The notes beneath the pieces were generated by a model. The model ran no database searches. It was not told the DNA's origin and saw only the letters and a list, made by a program, of their open reading frames with translations. Source: Phycicoccus jejuensis (GTDB lineage: Bacteria; Actinomycetota; Actinomycetes; Actinomycetales; Dermatophilaceae). Taken from it: a stretch of DNA of 64,000 bases. This document shows positions 43,102 through 52,757 of this stretch, in pieces. The stretch covers positions 1-64,000 of the forward strand of contig NZ_JOEE01000002.1 in the NCBI RefSeq assembly GCF_000720925.1, given 5' to 3'. Made by a program: the position numbers and the translations under genes. How positions within the stretch are numbered: position 1 is the stretch's first letter; each line of letters begins with the position of its first letter.

Positions 43102-43557
43102 CTATGCCCTCGGGGACGCCCCCGCCGCCAGACCCCGGGACCCCCCGCTGACGACGCCGGCGGCGATGCCGGTCCCGACCACGACGACGACGAGGTCGCG
43201 CACCGCCGGCGCCGCGGCACGGGCCGCCGCGAGCGCGGCGCGGACGTCGTTGACGACCACCGGCGCTCCTGCGGCCGTCGGCCGTGGTCGCCATCCGGCG
43301 AGGAGCGGCAGGACGTCCGAGACGACCACTCGGCCCTCGGGGTCGACAAGCCCGGGCACGGCGACCGCGACCGAGCGCGTGCTCGGATACTCCGGCACGA
43401 CCTCGCCCACGAGGTGGTCGAGCCGTTCCCCGGTCGTGCCCGGGCCGGTCGGCTCGAGGATCTCCGCCACCATCGAGCCGTCCGCGGCGAGCGCCCGCAG
43501 GAGGGCCTTGGTCCCACCCACGTCGGCCACGACCAGCACTGCGTCACCCGGCTCCAC
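43102..43557 (-). pseudogene. truncated ROK family (glucokinase-like) protein
   Basis: About 151 residues cover only the N-terminal lobe of a ROK sugar kinase/regulator: VADVGGTKALLRALAADG, AVAVPGLVDPEGRVVVSDV, and VVVVGTGIAAGVVSGG at the phosphate-binding region. The frame stops at GLAAGASPRA, just before the E-x-G-H and zinc-cysteine motifs of the family. Full members are about 300 residues. It could be a decaying gene or a small binding protein. GTG 43557 has AGGGTGG upstream; GTG 43566 is the alternative. Confidence 0.6.
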
Positions 43558-43716
43558 ATCGCCCACCCTAGGAGGTAGGACGGGCCGGCCCGGGCCGCCG
43601 GCGGGCCGGCGCGACACGACGGAAATCCCGTGAACCCGGACCCCCACCTCGCTACGGTGGGCCGGGGTCGATGTCCGGGTCACCCCTGATGTGCGGGCGG
43701 CAGGAGGCACGCCACG

Positions 43717-44877
43717 GTGGGGACCATGACGAGGATGTGGGGTCCGGGGCTGCGGCTGGGCCTGGGGACGGCGGCCGCCGCCGCGGTGCTGGCGCTCGCG
43801 CTGCCGCGGGTGGCGGGGACGTCGTGGCGGCCCATCGCGCAGGCGCTGACCCACCCGAGCCCGCTGCAGCTGGGGCTCCTCACGGTGCTGTGGCTGGCGG
43901 GCCTGTGGGTGCACACCCCGTCGCTCACGGCGGCCCTGCCGGGCCTCAGCCACCGTCGCGCCCTCCTCCTCAACCTGTCCGGCTCGTGCGTCTCGAACCT
44001 CCTGCCGCTCGGCGGCGCCGCGGGGACGGTCGTCAACTGGCGGATGGCCCGCGGCTGGGGCTTCGGCTCCGCCGCCTTCGGGCGCTGGGCGCTCGTGACC
44101 AACCTCGCGGACACGGCGGTCAAGCTGCTCCTGCCGGGAGTCGTGCTCTGCTGGTTCGCGTTGTCCGGTGACCGCGGCACCGCGCGCCTGGCGGTCCCGG
44201 GGGCGCTCGGCCTGCTCCTGCTCCTCGTCCTCCTCAGCGGGGTCGTCCTCGTCGGACGCGACGACCGGGCCGTGCGGCGGGCCGGTCGCGCGCTCGACCG
44301 CCTCGCCGCCCGCCACCGCCGGGTGCCGGCGGCCCCCGAGGGCTGGGGTGAGCGGGGCGCCCGCTTCCGCGCCGAGAGCGCCGACCTCGTGCGTCGCGGC
44401 TGGGCGCGGATGCTCGGGGCCAAGGTGCTGTACGCGCTCTTCCAGGCGCTCCTGCTGTGGGCGTGCCTCGTCGTGGTGGGGGCGCCGGCGGCGCCGCTGC
44501 TCGTCGCGTCGGCCTTCGTCGTCGAGCGGCTGCTGTCGATGCTCGTCATCACGCCGGGCGCGACGGGGGTCGTCGAGGTCGGGATGGCCGGAGCGCTCAC
44601 CGCGCTCGGCACCCCCGCCGCGCCGGCCGCCGCGGGGGTGCTGCTCTACCGCGCGTTCGTCGTCGGGATGGAGGTACCGGTCGGCGGCCTCGCCCTCGGC
44701 GGGTGGTGGCTCGCGCACCGCCGCGCGGCTCGGCGCGTCCACGGTGCGGTCGGCGTGCACCCGGCGCCCGCCGTGGAGGTGGTCGGGGCGCATGATGCGG
44801 GGAGCATCCCGACCGAAGGAGCACCTCGATGGAGTACACCCGCCTCGGCAGCACCGGGCTCACCGTCAGCCGGCTAG
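43717..44877 (+). CDS. lysylphosphatidylglycerol synthase TM-region/flippase-like protein
   Basis: A 386-residue membrane protein with about eight helices of the MprF N-terminal/UPF0104 flippase family. LLLNLSGSCVSNLLPLGGAAGTVVNW is the family signature, and VVERLLSMLVITPGATGVVEVGMAGA the second. Such proteins translocate lipids or lipid-linked sugars; no synthase domain is attached. GTG 43717 follows GGAGG at eight bases. The C-terminal 16 codons overlap the start of the aldo/keto reductase gene. Confidence 0.82.
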   Translation: MGTMTRMWGPGLRLGLGTAAAAAVLALALPRVAGTSWRPIAQALTHPSPLQLGLLTVLWLAGLWVHTPSLTAALPGLSHRRALLLNLSGSCVSNLLPLGGAAGTVVNWRMARGWGFGSAAFGRWALVTNLADTAVKLLLPGVVLCWFALSGDRGTARLAVPGALGLLLLLVLLSGVVLVGRDDRAVRRAGRALDRLAARHRRVPAAPEGWGERGARFRAESADLVRRGWARMLGAKVLYALFQALLLWACLVVVGAPAAPLLVASAFVVERLLSMLVITPGATGVVEVGMAGALTALGTPAAPAAAGVLLYRAFVVGMEVPVGGLALGGWWLAHRRAARRVHGAVGVHPAPAVEVVGAHDAGSIPTEGAPRWSTPASAAPGSPSAG

Positions 44878-45797
44878 CGCTCGGCTGCATGAGCTACGCC
44901 GACGGCTCGCGCGGCTACCACCCGTGGGCCCTCGACGAGGAGGCGTCCGGAGCGTTCTTCCGGCAGGCCGTCGAGCTCGGTATCACGTTCTGGGACACCG
45001 CGAACGTCTACAGCGCAGGGACGTCCGAGGAGTTCGTGGGGCGGGCCATCCGGACGTACAGCCGCCGCGAGGACATCGTGCTGGCCACCAAGGTGCACGG
45101 GAAGATGCACGACGGCCCCGGCGGGAGTGGCCTCTCCCGCAAGGCGATCCTCGAGCAGCTCGACGCCTCGCTGCGCCGGCTGCAGACCGACCACGTCGAC
45201 CTCTACCAGATCCACCGCTTCGACCCCGAGGTCCCCGTCGAGGAGACGATGGAGGCCCTCCACGACGTCGTGCGCGCCGGCAAGGCTCGCTACATCGGGG
45301 CGTCGTCGATGTGGGCCTGGCAGCTCGCGACGATGCAGCACGCGGCGGACCTGGGCGGCTGGACCCGCTTCGTGACGATGCAGGACCAGTACAGCCTGCT
45401 CATGCGTGAGGAGGAGCAGGAGATGTTCCCCCTGCTCGAGCACCAGGGGCTCGGCGCGCTGCCGTGGAGCCCGCTGGCGCGCGGGCGGCTCGCGCGGCCG
45501 TGGGGCGAGCAGACCGGGCGGTCGGACACCGACGAGTTCGGCAAGCGGCTCTACCAGGACGGCGACGGCGAGATCGTCGGCGCGGTCGAGGCCGTGGCGC
45601 GCGAGCGCGGGGTGGCGATGTCGACCGTCGCGCTGGCGTGGGTGCTGCGCAACCCGGTCGTCACCGCCCCCATCGTCGGGGCCACCAAGCCGCACCACCT
45701 GCCGGACGCCGTCGCCGCGCTCGACCTTGAGCTGACGGACGACGAGGTGGCCGCGCTCGAGCGTGCCTACACGCCGCGGCGGCCGACGGGCTTCTGA
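44829..45797 (+). CDS. aldo/keto reductase
   Basis: A 322-residue NADPH-dependent (alpha/beta)8 reductase of the AKR superfamily (YhdN/AKR9-like). The catalytic tetrad is visible: Asp and Tyr in FWDTANVYSAG, Lys in LATKVHG, and His in DLYQIHRFD. NADP-binding residues lie in VTAPIVGATKPHHLPDAV. AAGGAG precedes the ATG. Substrate unknown. Confidence 0.92.
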   Translation: MEYTRLGSTGLTVSRLALGCMSYADGSRGYHPWALDEEASGAFFRQAVELGITFWDTANVYSAGTSEEFVGRAIRTYSRREDIVLATKVHGKMHDGPGGSGLSRKAILEQLDASLRRLQTDHVDLYQIHRFDPEVPVEETMEALHDVVRAGKARYIGASSMWAWQLATMQHAADLGGWTRFVTMQDQYSLLMREEEQEMFPLLEHQGLGALPWSPLARGRLARPWGEQTGRSDTDEFGKRLYQDGDGEIVGAVEAVARERGVAMSTVALAWVLRNPVVTAPIVGATKPHHLPDAVAALDLELTDDEVAALERAYTPRRPTGF

Positions 45798-45810
45798 CCG
45801 CCGTCGCCGG

Positions 45811-46695
45811 TCAGGCCTCGGGCACGCCTGCCGCGCAGGCCTCCTGGATGCGCGCCACGACCATCTGCATGGTCAGCCGGGCGCGCGCCGGGTCGCCGGT
45901 GAGGAAGTAGTGGTCGGCGCCCGGCGTCACGTCGTGGAGCACGTCGACGCCGGCGGCGCGCAGCCGGGCGGCGTACCGGTCGCCGTCCGGTCGCAACGCG
46001 TCGCGCTCGCCGGTCAGGACGACGGTCGGCGGCAGGCCGGCGAGGTCGGGCGCGAGCAGCGGTGAGGCGTAGGGCTCCTCGCGTCGGGCGACGTCCGGGA
46101 AGTAGACCCGGCGGACGAGGCGGCGCAGGGCCGGGTCGACCATGCCCGGGCGGTCCTCGACGTCGGAGGCGAGGTCGAGCGCGGGGACGCCGAGGACCTG
46201 CAGGACCGGCGCGCACGAGCCGGCGTCGCGCGCCATGAGGCAGACCGCGGCGGCCACCTGACCGCCGGCACTGAAGCCGCTGACGACGAGGCGCGTGCCG
46301 TCGAGGCCGTGCTCGTGCCCCGCCGCCGCGAGGTGGGCGACGACGTCGTGCCCCTCCTCCTGGCCGACGGGGTAGCGCGCCTGCGGACCGACGGACCAGT
46401 CCACGTTCGCCACCGCGACGCCGGCGGTCGCTGCCAGGTAGCGGCACCACCAGTCGTCCATCTCGGGGTAGCGCATGACGAAGGCACCGCCGTGGAAGTG
46501 GACGACGACCGGAGGCGCCTCGACGCCGGGCGGGCGGTACAGGTCGACCCGCACCGGCCCGTGGCGCGTCGGGACGCGCAGGCGCTGCGGGGCCGGCAGG
46601 TCGCTGCCCGCGAAGCGCAGCGGCTCGCCGTAGCGCACGGTGAACCGCGCCGAGACCTGCATCGCGAGCGCACGGACGTCGTCGAGGAGGGTCAC
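45811..46695 (-). CDS. alpha/beta hydrolase, hormone-sensitive lipase (HSL) family
   Basis: A 294-residue esterase. HFHGGAFVMRYP carries the HGG oxyanion motif, GFSAGGQ the nucleophile Ser (G-x-S-x-G), GERDALRPD the acid, and GADHYF the His. Cytosolic, no signal peptide. Hydrolyses short acyl esters in most relatives. Convergent with the aldo/keto reductase (13 bases between). Confidence 0.9.
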   Translation of the reverse strand: MTLLDDVRALAMQVSARFTVRYGEPLRFAGSDLPAPQRLRVPTRHGPVRVDLYRPPGVEAPPVVVHFHGGAFVMRYPEMDDWWCRYLAATAGVAVANVDWSVGPQARYPVGQEEGHDVVAHLAAAGHEHGLDGTRLVVSGFSAGGQVAAAVCLMARDAGSCAPVLQVLGVPALDLASDVEDRPGMVDPALRRLVRRVYFPDVARREEPYASPLLAPDLAGLPPTVVLTGERDALRPDGDRYAARLRAAGVDVLHDVTPGADHYFLTGDPARARLTMQMVVARIQEACAAGVPEA

Positions 46696-46738
46696 GCGCG
46701 TGGTTCGGCGCCTCCGGTGCGGGCGGATGGCCCTCCGG

Positions 46739-47470
46739 TCAGGCCTGGCGCGGGCCCAGCTCGTCGAGCACCGCGCGCACGCCGGTCGCGACGACGCCGG
46801 CGTCGGTCGTCACGGCGAGGAACCCGATGCCGTGCGCCCGCAGCCGGTGGGCGACCGCCGGGCTGCCCGCGAAGGCCCCGACGAGGATCCCCTGCCGGTC
46901 GGCGGCCGCGACGACCCGGGCGAGGGGACCGTCCGGCGTGGTGTCGTCGAGGAGCGCGTCGACGGTCGTGCCGAGCGCGAGGGCGAGGTCGAGCGGGCCG
47001 ACGAAGAGGCCGTCGACGCCAGGGGTGGCGGCGATCTGCTCGACCTCGTCGAGGGCGCCGACGGTCTCGACCATCGCCCAGCAGCGCACGAGCTCGTTCG
47101 CGGTGGCGGTGTCCGGGGCGTCGACTCCCCACATCGGTGACCACGGGCCCCAGCTACGGCCCCCGAGGGGCGGGTAGCGGGAGGCGAGGGCCGCGCGCTC
47201 GGCGTCGCCGGCGCCGGTGACCGACGGCACGACCACCCCGTGGGCGCCGGCGTCGAGGGCTGCCCCGATCCAGGCGGGGTCGACGGCAGGGACGCGGACG
47301 AGGAACGGGTGGTGGGCCGAGGTCAGCGCGCGCCCGGCGGCGTGGAGGGCGGCGCGGTCGAGGGCGCCGTGCTGCGCGTCGAGGGCGACCCAGTCGACGC
47401 CGCTGCCCGCGAGCCGCAGGAGCAGGTCGACGTCGGCCGTCGTCGTCCAGATACCCCGGGAGTCCTCCAT
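46739..47470 (-). CDS. HpcH/HpaI family aldolase
   Basis: A 243-residue class II pyruvate aldolase/2-oxo-acid aldolase barrel. Signatures are VDWVALDAQHGALD, VRVPAVDPAWIGAALDAGAHG, VVVPSV, and the metal/pyruvate site WAMVETVGALDEVEQIAATP with VDGLFVGPLDLALALG. Retro-aldol cleavage of 4-hydroxy-2-oxo acids is the family reaction. Convenient start at ATG 47470; no strong ribosome site. Confidence 0.87.
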   Translation of the reverse strand: MEDSRGIWTTTADVDLLLRLAGSGVDWVALDAQHGALDRAALHAAGRALTSAHHPFLVRVPAVDPAWIGAALDAGAHGVVVPSVTGAGDAERAALASRYPPLGGRSWGPWSPMWGVDAPDTATANELVRCWAMVETVGALDEVEQIAATPGVDGLFVGPLDLALALGTTVDALLDDTTPDGPLARVVAAADRQGILVGAFAGSPAVAHRLRAHGIGFLAVTTDAGVVATGVRAVLDELGPRQA

Positions 47471-47534
47471 CCGGGCATCGTGCCAGCCGGGAGGCTGCCC
47501 GGTGCGGCGGCGAGCCGGTCGACCGACGGCCGGC

Positions 47535-47665
47535 GGGGGTCCGGAGACGAGGAGCCGGTCGGCCCAGGACCGGCAGGCGGGGGTCCGGAGACGAGGGGCA
47601 GGTCGGCCGAGGACCGGCAGACGGGAGGCGAGCCGCAGGTCGGCCGAGGACGGCTCCGGCAGGAC
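47535..47665. repeat. 44-bp tandem repeat, about three copies
   Basis: Units start at 47535, 47579 and 47623, exactly 44 bp apart. The first two share GGGGGTCCGGAGACGAGG and GGTCGGCC.AGGACCGGCAG; the third is diverged. They lie in the 619-bp non-coding stretch 47471-48089, where I see no gene. Confidence 0.75.
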
Positions 47666-47708
47666 ACAGGGGTCCGCCCGTCGCTGTCGTTCGCTCCCGT
47701 CGCCGACG

Positions 47709-47862
47709 CAACCATGACGAGCGGTCAGAAGCATGTCGCACGAAAGCAACCCCCCGCTCATCCCGGTTGCTCCAGCAGGTGACGCACACGCGACCGCTCG
47801 TCATAGTTGCTCCAGCAGGTGACGCACATGCAACCGCTCGTCATGGTTGCTCCAGGGGCGGA
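47709..47862. repeat. 40-bp tandem repeat with an inverted partial copy
   Basis: GTTGCTCCAG units start at 47766, 47806 and 47846, exactly 40 bp apart; the first two are nearly identical and the third is partial. CAACCATGACGAGCGGT (47709-47725) is the inverse of ACCGCTCGTCATGGTTG (47833-47849), so the array can fold back on itself. Confidence 0.78.
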
Positions 47863-48089
47863 CGCGAACGACAGCGGCCGACAGAGCACTTCACCCTCGC
47901 CCGCGCCGCCGCCGGCTGACAGTCCTCGGGACGCCGGCGACCCCGGGCGCCGGCCGCTCCCGACCCGTTCCACGTGACGTCCCTCCCAGCCCCCCGTCGT
48001 GCCGTCCGCCCGGTGGGACGATCGAGGTGGCGGTGGCGCGCGCCCGGCGGCGCGGCTCTCCCGACGCCGCCGCCGGTAGGAGCACCACG

Positions 48090-48560
48090 ATGTCAGCAGC
48101 CCTCGCCCGGCCGAGCCCGCCGCGAGCAAGGACCCGCTCCCTCCCACCCCGCGCGGTCTCCGCCGTGGTCGCGGCCGTCGAGCTGGGGCTGCTCTACCTC
48201 GTCCAGGTGTGGCCGGGCTGGCGCACCCTGCCCCTGCTCACGCCGGCCGCCGAGGAGCTCGTGCCGTGGGTGGTCGGAGCGCTGTGGACCGGCGTCGTCC
48301 TCGAGACCGTCGCGCTCGTCGTCCGGACGCGCTGGTGGCGGGCCGTCGCCGACCTCACGTCCTCCGCCGTCGGCCTCGCTGCGTCGGTCGCCGCGTGGGA
48401 CCTCTTCCCCGTCGTGGCGGGGAGCCCGTGGCGCACGCCGCTGCGGGCCGCTCTCGTGGTGGCCATCGTCGGCGGGGTGGCGGGCGTCGTCTCCTCGCTC
48501 GTGCGCATCCTCGGCGGCAGCCCACCCGACCCGGACGCTCGCCGTCGGCGCCGCGGCTGA
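48090..48560 (+). CDS. hypothetical membrane protein
   Basis: A 156-residue protein with four probable membrane helices beginning near residues 20, 47, 86 and 121, and a basic C-terminus ending DARRRRRG. GGTAGGAG precedes ATG 48090. The frame is open further upstream but only through the repeat region. No family recognised; convergent with the DNA ligase gene. Confidence 0.68.
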   Translation: MSAALARPSPPRARTRSLPPRAVSAVVAAVELGLLYLVQVWPGWRTLPLLTPAAEELVPWVVGALWTGVVLETVALVVRTRWWRAVADLTSSAVGLAASVAAWDLFPVVAGSPWRTPLRAALVVAIVGGVAGVVSSLVRILGGSPPDPDARRRRRG

Positions 48561-48603
48561 CCGCCCCCACTCCCCGCGACCGGCGCTCGGTGCGTCGGCC
48601 CGC

Positions 48604-50139
48604 TCAGATCCCTCCGAGGGCGCGGACGGTGGTGAGGGTGTCGACCTCGTCGAGCGGCTTGTCGTCGCGGTAGCGCAGGACGCGGGCGAACCGCAGCGCG
48701 ACACCGCCCGGGTAGCGGGTCGAGCGCTGCACGCCGTCGAGGGCGATCTCGACGACCTGCTCCGGCCGGACCGTCACGACGTACCCGTCGGTCGGCCCCT
48801 CGGCGAGCTCGGTGAACCGCTCGGTCTGCCAGCGCAGCATCTCGTCGGTCATCCCCTTGAAGGTCTTGCCGACCATGACGAGCTCGCCGGTCCCCGCATC
48901 GCGGGCCCCGAGGTGGATGTTGGACAGCCAGCCGCGCCGGCGGCCGGAGCCCCGCTCGACGGCGAGCACCACGAGGTCGAGCGTGTGCGTCGGCTTCACC
49001 TTGACCCAGCCGCTCCCCCGGCGACCGGCCGCATACGGCGCGGCGGCGTCCTTGACGACGACCCCCTCGTGGCCGTCGGCGACCAGCCGCCCGAAGAAGG
49101 CGGCGGCCTCGGCGGGGTCGGCCGTCACGAGCCGGGGCACGAGCAGGTGCGGCGCCAGCGCGGCGAGCACCTCGTGCCGCTCGCGGGCCGGCGCGTCGAC
49201 GAGGTCGCGACCGTCGGCGTGCAGCACGTCGAAGAGGAACGTCGTCAGGGGCACCTCGGCCCGCAGCCGCTCGACGTCGGCCGAGCTCGCGGTGCGCGCC
49301 CCGGTCACCTGGAACGGCGCCGGCCGGCCGTCGTCACCGAGGACGATGGCCTCGCCGTCGAGCACGAGGTCGCCGCCGGGGAGGGCCGCGACCGCCTCGA
49401 CGACCTCGGGCAGCCGCTCGGTGATCTCGTCGAGGCTGCGGGTGAAGACCGTGACCTCGCCCTCGCGCCGGTGCACCTGGACCCGGATGCCGTCGAGCTT
49501 GCCGTCGACGAGCAGCTCGGCCCCGCCGAAGCCCTCGACCGCCTCGTCCGTCGTCTTGGCCGACCCGGCGAGCATCGGGCGCAGCGGCCGCCCCACGACG
49601 AGCCCCACCTCCTCGAGGGCCGGCTGCCCGCCCGTGGCGGCGATGCCGGCCACCTCGTGGGCCGAGCCGGCGAGCATGACCGCCCGGCGCACGACGGCGT
49701 CGGGCACCTCGAAGGCGCGGGCGAGGGCGGCGAGCACGACGCCGTCGAGCGCTCCTTGGCGGAGGTTGCCGGTCATGAGGTCGCGCAGGAACCGCTGCTC
49801 GTCGGCGGTCGCCCGGCCGAGGAGCCCGCCCAGCTCGGCCCGGCGGGACGCCGTGGACCCGGCCCCCGCCGTGGCGGCGAGCCGGTCGAACGCGGCGTCG
49901 ACCTCGGCGACGGTCAGCGTCGGCTCGGCGGCCGGCTCGGGCAGCCGGGAGAGCGAGCGGTGGCCGACACCCAGCCGGCGTTGCGGCAGCACGCCGGACA
50001 GGAACGCGACGACGGTGCCGACCTCGGCGGCGTCGGCGCGGGCGAGGAGCGTGGCGATGGCCTCGGTCTTCGCGGTGCGCGAGCGCGTGGCCGCGACCTC
50101 CTGCGACGTGGCGACGAGCTCGGCCAGCGTGACGTCCAT
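48604..50139 (-). CDS. ATP-dependent DNA ligase
   Basis: A 511-residue LigB-type ligase. An N-terminal DNA-binding domain (residues 1-190) is followed by the nucleotidyltransferase core with motif I in VDGKLDGIRVQVHR (K of KLDG is the AMP site), motif IV in GHEGVVVKD and motif V in SGWVKVKP, then an OB fold. Actinobacteria carry such enzymes besides the NAD-dependent LigA; they seal nicks in repair. Start ATG 50139. It stands 37 bases after the GNAT gene. Confidence 0.93.
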   Translation of the reverse strand: MDVTLAELVATSQEVAATRSRTAKTEAIATLLARADAAEVGTVVAFLSGVLPQRRLGVGHRSLSRLPEPAAEPTLTVAEVDAAFDRLAATAGAGSTASRRAELGGLLGRATADEQRFLRDLMTGNLRQGALDGVVLAALARAFEVPDAVVRRAVMLAGSAHEVAGIAATGGQPALEEVGLVVGRPLRPMLAGSAKTTDEAVEGFGGAELLVDGKLDGIRVQVHRREGEVTVFTRSLDEITERLPEVVEAVAALPGGDLVLDGEAIVLGDDGRPAPFQVTGARTASSADVERLRAEVPLTTFLFDVLHADGRDLVDAPARERHEVLAALAPHLLVPRLVTADPAEAAAFFGRLVADGHEGVVVKDAAAPYAAGRRGSGWVKVKPTHTLDLVVLAVERGSGRRRGWLSNIHLGARDAGTGELVMVGKTFKGMTDEMLRWQTERFTELAEGPTDGYVVTVRPEQVVEIALDGVQRSTRYPGGVALRFARVLRYRDDKPLDEVDTLTTVRALGGI

Positions 50140-50176
50140 CCGGTCATCCTGCCCGCCGCCACCGACAGGGAGGGCG

Positions 50177-50611
50177 TCAGCGCGCGAGGCGCATCGGCAC
50201 GTGCGGGATGCCGTCCTCGACGAACTCGGCGCCGTCGCGCGCGAACCCGAGCCCGGCGTACCAGTGCTCGAGGTGGCTCTGGGCGTCGAGCACGACCGGG
50301 CCGCGGGTCGCCGCGAGCACGGCGAGGACCAGCTCGCGCGCCACCCCGGCCCCGCGGGCCGACGCCGCGGTCGCCACCCGGCCGATGCGCAGCACCCCGC
50401 CCCCGTCGTCGAGCACCCGCAGCGTCGCGACGACCTCACCCGACCCCGACTGGGACCACCACTGCACGGCGCCCGGCTCGAGGTCACGGCCGTCGAGGTC
50501 GGGGTAGAGGCACTCCTGCTCGAGGACGAAGACGTCCTGCCGCAGGCGCATCAGCGCGTAGAGCACCTCGGCGGGCAGGTCACGGGTCGGGGCGGAGCGG
50601 ACGACGGGCAC
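50177..50611 (-). CDS. GNAT family N-acetyltransferase, ElaA-like
   Basis: A 144-residue acetyltransferase. LYALMRLRQDVFVLEQECLY is the ElaA-type N-terminus; the acetyl-CoA motif is IGRVATAASARGAGVARELV, and the C-terminal part reads HLEHWYAGLGFARDG. Substrate unknown. GTG 50611 has AGGG eight bases upstream; GTG 50620 is an alternative. Confidence 0.87.
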   Translation of the reverse strand: MPVVRSAPTRDLPAEVLYALMRLRQDVFVLEQECLYPDLDGRDLEPGAVQWWSQSGSGEVVATLRVLDDGGGVLRIGRVATAASARGAGVARELVLAVLAATRGPVVLDAQSHLEHWYAGLGFARDGAEFVEDGIPHVPMRLAR

Positions 50612-50644
50612 GCCGTCCACCCTAGGGACCCCCACGACGCACGG

Positions 50645-50688
50645 ACGCGTGTGAGCTCGCCGGGGACGTCCGGCGAGCCCACACGCGT
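50645..50688 (-). terminator. long hairpin terminator of the BCCT gene
   Basis: ACGCGTGTG-A-GCTCGCCGG pairs with CCGGCGAGC-C-CACACGCGT around a short loop, an 18-bp stem with one A/C mismatch, 17 bases beyond the transporter stop. Confidence 0.68.
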
Positions 50689-50704
50689 TCGCGGTGGGGC
50701 GGGG

Positions 50705-52498
50705 TCAACCGCGCGCGACCTCCGCGGCCTCGCTCGGGGTGCTGTCGCCCTCGCCTAGCACCGGCTCGTCCGCCGGCTCGACGGAGAGCGCGAAGTCGTC
50801 GCCGTGCAGCGTGGCGCCGGTGACGACGGCCTTCTCGACGGCGGCCACGGCGTACTTGCGCCGGACGACGACGGGGTCCTCGCGCAGGTCCCTGACGAGG
50901 GCCCAGGCCAGCCCCACCATGACGAGCGCGAACGGCAGCGCCGCGACGATCGTCAGGTTCTGCAGCCCGGTCAGCGCCGAGTCACCGCCGACCAGCAGCA
51001 TGACCGCCGCGACGGCGCCGGTGGCGACGCCCCAGAAGACCACGTTCCAGCGGCTCGGCTCCATCGTCCCGCGCTGCGACAGGGTGCCCATGACGATGGA
51101 GGCCGCGTCCGCGCCCGAGACGAAGAAGATCGCGACGAGGACCATGACGACGACGGTCGTGAGGCCGGCCAGCGGCATGGTGTCGAGGAGGCCGAACAGC
51201 TGCCCCTCGGACGTCGACTGCCCGGCGAGGTCGGTGCCGTTCTGCTGCGCGTGGATGCCCGCGCCGCCGAAGATCGCGAACCACACGAGGCTGACGAGGC
51301 TCGGGACGAGCAGCACCCCGGTGACGAACTGGCGGATGGTGCGGCCGCGCGAGATGCGGGCGATGAACATGCCGACGAAGGGCGTCCACGACATCCACCA
51401 GGCCCAGTAGAAGACGGTCCAGCCGGACAGCCAGTCGGCCATCCCGTCGCCGCCCGCGGCGTCGGTGCGCGCCGACATCATCGCGAGGTCCTGGAAGTAG
51501 GAGCCGACCGCGGTGGGGACGAGGTCGAGCATGAAGACGGTCGGGCCGACGACGAAGACGAACACGGCCAGGCCGATGGCCAGCACCATGTTGATGTTCG
51601 ACAGCCACTGGATGCCCTTGGCGACGCCGGAGACCGCCGAGAGGATGAACGCGACGGTCAGCAGCGCGATGACGCCGACGAGCACGCCGTTGCCGACCGC
51701 ACCGATGCCGGCGACGATCTCGAGGCCGCTGCCGATCTGGAGCGCGCCGAGGCCGAGCGAGGCGGCCGACCCGAAGAGCGTCGCGAAGATCGCGAGCATG
51801 TCGATGACGCGGCCGGCGCCACCGGTCGCGCGCTTCTCGCCGATGAGCGGGATGAACGCGGAGGACACCAGCTGCGAGCGCCCCTTGCGGAAGACGCCGT
51901 ACGCGATGGCGATGCCGACGACGGCGTAGATCGCCCACGGGTGGAGCGTCCAGTGGAAGAGCGTCGTGGCCATCGCGGTCTGCACGGCCTGCGGGTTGCC
52001 GGCCTCCCCGGTACCGGGCGGCGGAGTCACGAAGTGCGACAGCGGCTCGCTGACGCCGTAGAACATCAGGCCGATGCCCATGCCCGCCGAGAACATCATC
52101 GCGATCCACGAGGCGGTGCGGAACTCGGGCTCCTCGTCGTCGGTGCCCAGCGGGATGTCACCGAACCGGCTGACGGCCAGCCAGATGACGAAGGCGACGA
52201 ACCCCGATGCGAGCACGACGAACATCCAGCCCATGTTCGTCACGGACCACCCGAGGGCGGAGTCCGACGCCGCCGAGAGCGTGTCCGTGCTGAGGAACCC
52301 CCAGGCGACGAAGGCCACGGCGATCGCCGCGACGACGCCGAAGACGACCTTGTCGACGGTCGCACCGCGCGCCGTCTGCTCGACGACGTCGATGCCGAGG
52401 ACGGGGTGCGGTGCCTCGTCGGCGACCGGGGCGCGGGTGCCGTCGTCGTCGGTGGGCGGTGGGGTGGGCTCGGGGGTGGTACGGATGTCTGTGCTCAC
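50705..52498 (-). CDS. BCCT family transporter (betaine/choline/carnitine type)
   Basis: A 597-residue, 12-helix membrane carrier. Family motifs are MFSAGMGIGLMFYGVSEPLSHF, HWTLHPWAIYAVVG and WAWWMSWTPFVGMFIARISRGR, the aromatic betaine site. Both termini are long and charged, as in osmo-sensing actinobacterial members such as BetP. It imports compatible solutes by Na+ or H+ symport. GTG start. The 259 bases upstream (52499-52757) hold its promoter region but no feature that I can define. Confidence 0.92.
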   Translation of the reverse strand: MSTDIRTTPEPTPPPTDDDGTRAPVADEAPHPVLGIDVVEQTARGATVDKVVFGVVAAIAVAFVAWGFLSTDTLSAASDSALGWSVTNMGWMFVVLASGFVAFVIWLAVSRFGDIPLGTDDEEPEFRTASWIAMMFSAGMGIGLMFYGVSEPLSHFVTPPPGTGEAGNPQAVQTAMATTLFHWTLHPWAIYAVVGIAIAYGVFRKGRSQLVSSAFIPLIGEKRATGGAGRVIDMLAIFATLFGSAASLGLGALQIGSGLEIVAGIGAVGNGVLVGVIALLTVAFILSAVSGVAKGIQWLSNINMVLAIGLAVFVFVVGPTVFMLDLVPTAVGSYFQDLAMMSARTDAAGGDGMADWLSGWTVFYWAWWMSWTPFVGMFIARISRGRTIRQFVTGVLLVPSLVSLVWFAIFGGAGIHAQQNGTDLAGQSTSEGQLFGLLDTMPLAGLTTVVVMVLVAIFFVSGADAASIVMGTLSQRGTMEPSRWNVVFWGVATGAVAAVMLLVGGDSALTGLQNLTIVAALPFALVMVGLAWALVRDLREDPVVVRRKYAVAAVEKAVVTGATLHGDDFALSVEPADEPVLGEGDSTPSEAAEVARG

Positions 52499-52757
52499 GC
52501 TCGTGGTGTGTGCCGCGGGGTGCCCGCGGCCCTCCGTTCTCGCTCTGCTCGGGGGTACTCGGTCAGGTCAACCGTTCAACCACACCACCGATGCGCCGCT
52601 CGCTCAAACCGGCTCGTGGGCGCGGCGCCGCACGCCGTGCGCGTCGAACCACTGCTGACCTGCGGGGACGCCGGGTCTATTCCTCGGCCCGGCGAGACGG
52701 TCGTCACGCCCTGCCGCGGAACCCACGTCCCCCGGAGCCGCTGTGCCGCGCTGCGGC

